The notes below the pieces were generated by a model. It was not told where the DNA came from. It searched no databases and was given only the letters and a program-made list of their open reading frames with translations. Of a DNA stretch of 64,000 nucleotides, positions 59,046 to 64,000 are shown one piece after another. The stretch's first letter is position 1. Every line of letters begins with the position of its first letter. Made by a program: the position numbers and the translations under genes. Source of the DNA: Carallia brachiata (lineage: Eukaryota; Streptophyta; Magnoliopsida; Malpighiales; Rhizophoraceae); the NCBI GenBank assembly GCA_021464245.1, contig JADCRB010000068.1, positions 4,502,830 through 4,566,829 of the forward strand. The letters are read 5' to 3'.

Positions 59046-61195
59046 ATGGACCTTCAGCTGAACAGAGTTCAAGAAACGAGAATAAATGATTGCAAAAAAA
59101 TTATTGGGTATCTAAATTCGGTGAATTTTGCTACTTTAGATGATAAAGAAGTCAGGGCAGTGGCGATGATCAGAGAAATGAGTAGTGGGATTGTTAGTGG
59201 ACATGCCAAACTGGTAAAGATGCAAACTTTGGCATATGGGCTTTCATGGTTTTGTTTCAGAAGTTGATAGTTGTTCTTTGTTTGGTGATTTGTGTGGATT
59301 TTTGCAGGCCACAGAAGGTGATGTTTCTCGGCTCTTGACGATTAGTGTGGAGCGAATGGTAAGTTTTCTCTGTATGGTTGTGTCTTTTGGATTGTTGCTC
59401 TGTAGAAGTTATGGATGCTGGAAATGATTCCAATGACTTGGAAGGAGTTTTGGCAGATCATGCTTGTTAATTTTTATTGTTTGCTAGTTTCAATTGTGTA
59501 TTGATGCTTATATAGTTTAGGAGTCTTGAGTTTGGAAGGATTTTGGAACAGTTAGATCTAACTCCTAACTTAATTCATCATAGAACGGAATAGCGAGAAA
59601 AGAAACATGTATTCATCTCCAACTAAATTTGGAAATAAGACTTTGTTGTTGTTATTGTATCGATGCTTATATAGTTATATATCAATTTGGCGAAAGGATA
59701 ATTGTTATTTGGCATTAAACTTATGCTTTCAGATTACTTGATAACTTTCAGTGCCAGTAGAAGTGCAGAACATGGAATGTAATAGAGCAATTATATGATA
59801 AGCACTTTTAGTTTCTATGAAGCTTTTGTTTTTGTTTCAGAGACCATGGCTTGAGCAGGATTTGTTTTATGTCCCCATATCATTTTGGCAATGGTTGCTT
59901 ATGTCTGTTATGTGACTTAATAACTGTATTGTTGTTGTCCAATGGGCTTGTGATGATGACTGCAACAAATTATGCAGGTACAGGCATGTAGAAAAGTAGT
60001 TGATCAAATTAGGAGGGTGGACATTCAAGATTTAAATGAGCATGAGAAGCAAACATTGCTGGAGATATCAAAACTTGGACAGGGGTTTATTCCAGAGAAA
60101 GATGTACTTGCTATGAATCTACATAAAGACCTTGATAAGGAGGAGGAACTTGGGGAGGAATTGGTTGGTGAAGAAACACTGATTAAACCTTCAGCAGAAA
60201 TGGGCCATGAAGGGGAGAATGTAGATGGCTGGCCTGGTGAGAATGTCACTATTGAAGACCGTTCAGTTGCAGATGAATTTGCGACTGAAGATGTTGCTAT
60301 TGAAACAGAAACTGATAGTGGCAACCTGGATGGGAGAAGTGGCGGTGACCAATTGGCAGTACAAGGGAATGGTGATAGCGGTAGGAAATTTCGTTCAAGA
60401 AAGAAAAAGGTGCTTACCGTTCCAACTTGGAAACGTTTATTGCAAGATCAGCATAATTAGTCCAGTGGTTTCCAGATTATCCCAGATATCTCATCCTATT
60501 TCTGATGCTCTTAGGGAGAAAGGGTGGAGTTTTTTATGCCATTTCAAGGCTACTGTCAAGTTTTTGCACTTTTTAATCACTATACTCCTTAAAAATTCCT
60601 ACCATGACATGCTCTTGGATTCATATTTTGTCTCAATGAACCTGTAGGCCATAATAAATAGTAGCCCTCCAGCCCAACAATCTTGTTCTCCTTCAACGAG
60701 CTTTGGAGCTGATTTTGGGGCTGTTGGGATCTCAAGTCCCCCTTCTTGGAATGTTGTGTGGGTGGATGATGAAGGCGGCACACAACAGGTGGATCTTCCC
60801 AAGGTTTCAGAGGTTGAGGGATTGCCCCTCCCTGCGGAATTAGAGGTGATGGCATGTTCCCCTTCTTGTTTAATTAGTCATCATCCTTAAGTTTAGACTA
60901 AGCCGAATGTGTTTGGTTGCAGGAGCCTCACAAGGCGAATTATAAGTACCTTTTTAATCTCATTGGGAGCTTGAAGAATGAAATTAGAAGGAAGGTGAGA
61001 CAAGCTGATTTTCTTGGTTCATAGTTATCAAATTTCTGAAAATTGACTGAGGACTGTTTGCAGGACAATCAGCTCAAGGAATATGAGCAGAAGCATGATC
61101 AGGAAAGCCCTCTACTGCCACAAGATGATCACTCGGAGCAAGTTCATGGTACGTCTCCTGGAAATGAGACAAGAAGTGCAAAGGTTGAGGCTTAG
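59046..61195 (+). CDS. Uncharacterised plant protein, 350 aa
   Basis: Six exons join in phase: 59046-59213, 59308-59358, 59978-60409, 60648-60845, 60923-60994, 61064-61195. I do not recognise the family with certainty. Residues 1-125 look all-helical (QETRINDCKKIIGYLNS, DVSRLLTISVERMVQACRKV, DQIRRVDIQDLNEHEKQTL, LLEISKLGQGFIPEKDVL). The middle is strongly acidic (EEELGEELVGEE onwards) and probably disordered, followed by a basic KFRSRKKK patch that could be a nuclear signal. Then come a motif PSWNVVWVDDEGG and a C-terminal coiled-coil-like helix YLFNLIGSLKNEIRRKDNQL. The layout suggests a soluble scaffold or adaptor. It may belong to a plant family listed in databases as a polyadenylate-binding-protein-binding protein, but this is from memory and unverified. 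Confidence 0.75.
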
Positions 61196-62220
61196 AGCCA
61201 AGAGAGTGCCTAAAAGGTCCCGAGCCTGAACATGACTTGAAAACTGGAGTTTTGTGTATCTGGGTTTGGGGCTGGCAAAATTAAATGGTGGGCATCACAA
61301 ATTACTGCCCCTTGTGGCTATTTTTGACTTGTTTGTTTGATCCATTTGGTCATCACAGACTGTTTTGGCCCCATGTATGTTCTCTTGGTTTTGCTAAATT
61401 TGGCATAGATGACGCTAGATGTTCAGTTCACCTATGGTATCTGTTTATTGTACAATGCTTTATAATTCACCCTTAGAACTAAAATTTTCTTTACAATTTT
61501 TTTTTTTTTTTGCTAAATTAAAATGAGAGAGCAGGGGATTTGCTTTACAAATTTCCCACAATTTCTTCTTTTTTTTTTTTTTTTTGGTCTAAAATTTCCC
61601 ACAATTTCTTTTTTGACAATTGAGATGAGTGGGCCTTCTACAAAGGAAGCTTAGATGGAGAGGACACATTAATGGGCCACCAAGTATAGAACGTAGGGCT
61701 GGGAGAGTCTTAAAACACGGTGTAAGTAAACAACTCAAACGTTCAGATTAAAAAAAAAAAAACACTCAAATGTATCAAGAACTCATTACCGCGCGCCTGA
61801 GAGCCACTCTGAGGTCAAACAAAATTTGACATAAAAACAACACACTAGAGAAGCTTGATCCCAAATTTTGAGCAAGCGCTTGATATCGCGACATATCCAG
61901 AGTTCTGTGTATTTTTTTTAATCATAAAAAAATGTGCTCATATGCATAATGATTATGATATTTATAGGTCGAAAATGAAATTTGGATTGCTATGATATCT
62001 TGCTCAACTATTTCTAAAGAGTGGATTTACCATCCGAGCACTGATGGATCAAAGCGGACTTCTCTCATGCTCAACTATAGTATTAACGAGTATGGAACCC
62101 ATTATCGAGCTCTCAACATAAATCCTCATTCATTAGAGGACAAGTGTAGACTAAAAAATTTGAACTTAGATCAATACGAGGAACACGCTAAATTACTATT
62201 TAAACAATCACTTCAAGTAG
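61196..62220. other. 3' flank and intergenic
   Basis: The likely 3'UTR is followed by T-rich sequence with a micro-insertion between 19-bp repeats (61549-61610). An open frame at 61992-62234 has no recognisable features. Confidence 0.5.
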
Positions 62221-62448
62221 GAATTGCTGGGTAGGAGTTGAAATGTCCATGTTCAACATGTATACCGTGAGGTTAATAGGGTGGTAAACTTCTTGGCTAG
62301 TTCAACAGTTGATCAATTGAAAGAGTTAGTAGTGTTTGTAAATCCTCCAGTGAGTAGTTTGCAGTTGGTACTGAAAGATATTTGTGGAGCATCCCTGATG
62401 AAAACGTGGAAGCGGATCTTTGATTTCCTTGGACCATGTAAGAATTAA
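62221..62448 (+). pseudogene. RNase H C-terminal scrap of a LINE
   Basis: One frame reads ELLGRS, a TGA stop (62239-62241) where the family has Trp, then NVHVQHVYREVNRVVNFLASS and a diverged tail, stop at 62446. HVYRE.NRV..FLA is the conserved last block of the RNase H domain of plant non-LTR elements, so this is a dead fragment. Its left boundary is abrupt. Confidence 0.65.
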
Positions 62449-64000
62449 TGGTCCGATTGAATCTTCTTCTTCCTGGATGCTCCATAGGAATCTATCGCTA
62501 TTCGTTCAGAAGGTGCGAAAGATTGGTTATTCTCTTGCTCATGTCTTGGTCACAGCTACTGCTATCGTTCGTAGTCATAGGAAGAGCTCATAGTCTCGGA
62601 ATTGCTCGCCCGTTATGGTAATGCAATGCAAGAGGGCAGAAATCAAGTTGTTTCTGATGATGAAAAGAGCTTTTTTATGTTATGTGAAATTGATGAAAAC
62701 CCTATATTTAAAGGTTGGTAATGCGTTTTATAACCTTTGGACTGAAATTTATCCCTCTTTTAGAGCAAAAAAAAAAAAAAAAAACCACTTCGGTGATCAT
62801 ATCCAGAGTTTGAATGCTAAAGTTTGTTCAAACGTTATAACAACTATTATTCAATGATAAACAAAGGCGACAAAAAAGTCCCTTGTGAAGGTCATCGTTA
62901 TAATGCAATGCAGAAAATGCATCCCCACGACCTCTCGATCTTGTTAGATTTGAAAAGTCAAATTTTTGGTTGTCAATTGGGTCCACCAGCTTCCTCCTGA
63001 GTTTCTGTCCTAAGGTTTATTTCAATGACCTAACATTATCATTAATCAACACCCAAGTCCCTTCCTTCAATCAAGGAAGTTTAGATTTTTTTTTTTTTTT
63101 ACCAAAAATAAAAAATGCATCATAAGTATATAAGTCATTACACTTGTGAATTGATGTTAGAGGTCACTTGTTAATATATTTACTAGATTTCTCTCATATA
63201 GAAAACCCACTACCCCAACATTGTTTGGGCCGAGCGGGTCTTTTCCAAACCGACCAGAGTATTAACGAATTTGAAAGCAGTACTGCACACGTACAGTTAA
63301 GCTGACAGTCAAAAGAGGACATTACCTCCAAAACACAATCATTAGGATTCGAATTCAAATTAGACGTGAGAGAAATACGCTGAATCACCACTAGGTTATT
63401 AGCTTGAGTGGTATAAAGTCTAAATTCTTCAACTTAGAGTAAATTGCTAATTATATTTTTCCTGAGTGAGTTGAGTAATTCAAGAATTAGGTAAGCTTAT
63501 TGAAGAAGTGAAAGTTTGTACTAGGTCGAAAATTACACTTTGTTTCCTTGAAAATTGGCCAATGCCTCGTTGGTTAAATTCCCAATTGGTTTTCAACCAT
63601 GCTATTGCTTGCCCAAATCTTGAGTGCTGAGAAGGTGGGTGATGGTTAACTTGGGAAGATGAAAAGAAATAGAAAAGAAAGAGGCAAAATAGAAAACAAA
63701 TTGCCATTTTGCATTGTTGTAATGATTGAAAATCTTTTTTTTTTTCCATCCTGGAGGTGGAGCCTTCATATAATGATAAAAATATTTTATTTTGATTTGG
63801 AGATTACAAATAATTAGAGTCGATTGAAACAATCTTATTCAGAAATATATTTGTCATTACAGAGTGATTAATCTTTGGACTATTGCGCAAGTCTTTGGAT
63901 TATTGTGGTCTTTAGACTATTATGGAAATCATTGCACAATTGTGGAAAATATGAAAAGATTGTTGTTTTATGTTCAAGGATTTTCTATTTCAGGATCTCT
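62449..64000. other. Intergenic with a SINE-like pattern
   Basis: No gene supported. At about 63300-63415 on the - strand AACCTAGTGGTGATTCAGC and, about 30 bp on, GAATTCGAATCC resemble the A and B boxes of a tRNA-derived SINE. The rest is AT-rich. Confidence 0.45.

Noticed and set aside
58654..59061. 135-codon frame before the unknown gene
   Set aside because: It runs through the DRE-type palindromes and overlaps the true start out of frame; no coding character.
61992..62234. 80-codon frame on the + strand
   Set aside because: No recognisable motif; next to a LINE scrap; not supported by splice or promoter signals.
1..64000. CRISPR arrays, tRNA or rRNA genes, prophage or plasmid features
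   Set aside because: No regularly spaced repeats with unique spacers, no intact cloverleaf candidates and no rRNA-like blocks were seen; gene structure is eukaryotic.

Overview
The window looks like nuclear DNA of a eudicot, probably a woody rosid; this is judged from gene content and style, not from a search. It is AT-rich, the genes have several short introns with GT..AG ends, and large intergenic spaces are filled with homopolymer runs, CT/GA and TA microsatellites and small retro- and DNA-transposon remnants. There is no sign of operons, CRISPR arrays, phage or bacterial sequence.

Eight genes can be supported. On the + strand: a HOTHEAD-like GMC oxidoreductase (2969-6804, six exons, one frameshift), an NDR1/HIN1-like LEA_2 membrane protein (15790-16551), a mitochondrial chaperonin CPN60 (21043-27373, 17 exons, 563 aa reconstructed), 60S acidic ribosomal protein P3 (29036-29528, two exons), a 60-residue Ala/Gly-rich hydrophobic protein (37459-37641, probably with a 5'UTR intron), and an unrecognised six-exon helical/acidic plant protein (59046-61195). 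On the - strand: a LOB-domain transcription factor (31349-32170) and an INDETERMINATE-domain C2H2 zinc-finger factor (47351-49743, three exons, four frameshifts in the last exon). The genes are functionally unrelated housekeeping and regulatory genes. CPN60 and P3 share the telo-box promoter element typical of plant genes linked to translation and organelle biogenesis.

The spaces between genes carry most of the unusual structure. There is a 5'-truncated LINE with an RNase H remnant (42164-42905), a second LINE-type 3' end with target-site duplications (11157-12012), a third RNase H scrap (62221-62448), a tRNA-derived SINE with target-site duplications (8732-8865), an Au-SINE-like copy inside a CPN60 intron, hAT-like elements with related ends (19439-19998 and about 28221-28789), a 210-bp foldback MITE (40996-41205), and a miniature LTR (TRIM-like) element with a primer-binding site (32856-33251). 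A pattern that standard feature lists miss is a recurring micro-insertion: a few bases plus a poly(A) or poly(T) run, flanked by 9-19 bp direct repeats. I count nine inserts, at 1271, 1471, 1504, 5128, 10319, 13853, 16984, 27810 and 61568.

The other notable signals are three evenly spaced CCGAC-NN-GTCGG palindromes upstream of the unknown gene at 59046, and single-base frame breaks, mostly in short homopolymers, in two otherwise intact genes. The frame breaks point either to consensus errors or to recent gene decay. I did not find a clearly new biological system.
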